Below, piece by piece: positions 62,176-64,000 of a stretch of DNA of 64,000 nucleotides; the first letter of the stretch is position 1, and the number at the start of each line of letters is the position of its first letter. The DNA comes from Thysanoteuthis rhombus (Eukaryota > Mollusca > Cephalopoda > Oegopsida > Thysanoteuthidae). Location of the stretch: assembly GCA_963457665.1 (NCBI GenBank), contig OY735206.1:51633368-51697367 (forward strand), in the 5' to 3' direction. The translations under genes were made by a program, and so were the position numbers. The notes below the pieces were generated by a model that saw nothing but the letters and a program-made list of their open reading frames with translations, had not been told where the DNA came from and did not search any database.

Positions 62176-63024
62176 GATACTCCTGCCCTGTATTATGTAA
62201 ATAGCTTTATTAACAAGTAGCATTTTTTTCAAATACTGATCTTACATTGATACTCCTCTTTAATAGGCCTTCTATTTTACTGCAATGATTACTCAGGTTC
62301 TCAAGCACTTTTGTCAGGTGGAGACTTGAGTATCAAGATTACCAATAAAGGGTTCTTCATATGTTATTATTATCATTATTAATATCATTGTTAATAATAA
62401 TAATAATCACAGAAATCTTATTTTGTTTCTCAAGAAATATTCATCTTATCATCAAAGTAGTTGGTCAAAGACTGTTTTATCAGAGTGAACGAAACATCAT
62501 AAAACTTGTATTCATTAACAAATTTCAATGTTCTCAGCACTAGAAGCAGCGTTCAATTTCTGCTTTAGCAAAAAAACATCAACATTATATATTAAAGTAT
62601 AACGCATACACTTATAAAAATTGATACTTAAAGTTCATAACTTGGCTCTCAAGCTGCAACATTATCTTCCTGAAAATCATTTGTTGGTACAGCAAGAATG
62701 CTACTTTCTACTAGCTCAGTTGTGGTGATACTGAACAGGGAGTTTTAGGGTCTACATTCCCATTTACAATGCCCGTTAAATTTGCATAACTATTTTTTTC
62801 ATTAGAAATCTCTGACTTCAAAACCAAGATAGATGAAACCTTTCAATTTGTAATGATATTATATCAGATTTTTTCATCATAGAGAATAATACTAAAAGTA
62901 AATGATCTACCAATGTAATTGTATTTTTATGTAGATTCAACAAAAATAGAGATATAATTCGTTATTGTCGGAGTTTTTTGATCCCTTAATACTACTACTG
63001 TGTCAACCACTCAGCGTTGGTTCA

Positions 63025-63620
63025 ATAGGTTTAGATCAAGAAATATAGATATCAATGTTAAACCTGGAGAGAGCCCCAACCCTGTTCTTAACGATGAAGA
63101 ATTATTGACAGCAGTGGCCAATGACCAATGAAAAACAGTTTGAGCACTTTGTAGAGATTATAAAACTTCTACCATGATCATATCACATCATCTCAAGGCA
63201 ATAGTAAAGATTAAAAAGTTGGAAAAATGGGTCCTACATCTACTCAATTAAATGCTCCATGACAGTTCTCCAATAGCCACACCTCTCGGTTGATTGTATC
63301 TAAAGTCAGAGGATTAGGAAATGAAGTCTTGTAGCATCCTCCGTAATCACTTGCCATTTTTACTACGGATTACCATCTTTTCAAACATTTTGAACTTAAT
63401 ATCCATGATAAAAATTTCAATAATATGGTAGCCATAATTTGTGCTTTTACTGAATTTGTGACCAAAAACTAGAATATTTTATAGAGATGGCATATTATTA
63501 GAGGATGGTAGGGAGAAGATGATTGCTTCATATGGGTCATCTTTTGATTAAATATTCACCGTTATAGTTGTTTATATCATTCTACATCTTACTTTTGGAA
63601 AAAAACATTTCATGTGTAAC
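63025..63620 (+). mobile_element. Internally deleted mariner, copy B
   Basis: It aligns along its length with 32345-32935. The pieces include AGESPNPVLNDEELLTAVAN, LKAIVKIKKLEKWVLHLLN, then immediately MLHDS, and farther on FTTDYHLFKHFEL-like and a C-terminal motif ending GSSFD. The same segment of the transposase is missing as in copy A. Confidence 0.75.
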
Positions 63621-64000
63621 AATTTTGCACCTTAGAGCAGCAATTCATGGAACGGAGCCGAAGAATCTAGTTTTATACTTCCAATTTGAAGGGTAATCAT
63701 TCTTTGAAAGCGACAGCTAGCTAGGATGTTGAAAAAGAAAAAGAAACAATTAGTTATACGGGGAAAAGTGGGTGGAAAAACATCACAGAATAAATGAGAT
63801 GTATCCAACTGAGTAATTCCAGCCAAACAGATGGTGGTATGGTAAGCTGCTACACCAAAAGGAATTTTGGCATCACAATGTTAAAAACTGGAAGAATATT
63901 ACTACAAAACAATAAGTGTGGAATTGGGTTAGATGATTAACATTACTTTGTCAAAAAAGATATGCTACTGATATTTTTGCCCTGGAAATAATCTTAGAAG

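Noticed and set aside
1..64000. CRISPR array, prokaryotic operons, ribosomal RNA
   Set aside because: No regularly spaced repeats, no bacterial gene density, and no rRNA core sequence seen.

Overview
This is AT-rich, repeat-dense animal DNA with very long non-coding stretches, many (TA)n, (GT)n and trinucleotide microsatellites, and numerous decayed transposons. One exon of a real gene is recognised, the first coding exon of a Slo1 (slowpoke/BK) calcium-activated potassium channel, on the minus strand at 53238-53639. Its conserved end matches the insect and other protostome form of the channel. Together with the repeat-filled giant intron and the abundant tRNA-like SINEs, LINEs and mariner/Tc1/hAT/MULE debris, this fits a lophotrochozoan, most likely a mollusc and plausibly a coleoid cephalopod. 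The species assignment is inference.

Layout. Positions 1-53237 lie 3' of the exon's splice donor (gene orientation) and hold no recognisable further Slo exon, so they are read as part of a first intron of at least 53 kb. This intron is packed with mobile-element relics: MITE-like hairpins (7.7, 21.5 and 42.3 kb), hAT-type MITEs (5.1 kb, possibly 52.2 kb), a pogo/Tigger-type element with TA target duplication (24.4 kb), a Tc1-like transposase relic (8.8-9.7 kb), a mariner transposase relic on the minus strand (18 kb), an internally deleted mariner (32.3 kb), a hAT transposase fragment (14.5-14.9 kb), a MULE-type fragment (43.6-44.1 kb), the 3' end of a Gypsy-type LTR retrotransposon with a putative LTR (12.9-13.6 kb), several LINE fragments, and SINE heads with recognisable pol III boxes.

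Positions 53640-64000 are the 5' flank of the Slo exon. The first 6.5 kb (53.6-60.1 kb) shows no transposon I can recognise, but has pyrimidine/purine tracts, GT-rich stretches and CpG clusters (54.8-55.0 kb, 58.2-58.3 kb) that could belong to 5'UTR or promoter sequence. From 60.2 kb mobile elements resume: a Tc1-like relic split by a 189-bp inverted-repeat insertion, a LINE reverse-transcriptase fragment, and a second copy of the deleted mariner.

No bacterial-style genes, operons, CRISPR arrays or intact transposases were seen. Short open frames elsewhere in the window are judged spurious. The most informative observations are the isolated Slo exon with its donor site, the nested insertion in Tc1 whose empty site can be read, the shared internal deletion of two mariner copies, and three strong inverted-repeat hairpins that would be transcribed inside a Slo pre-mRNA.
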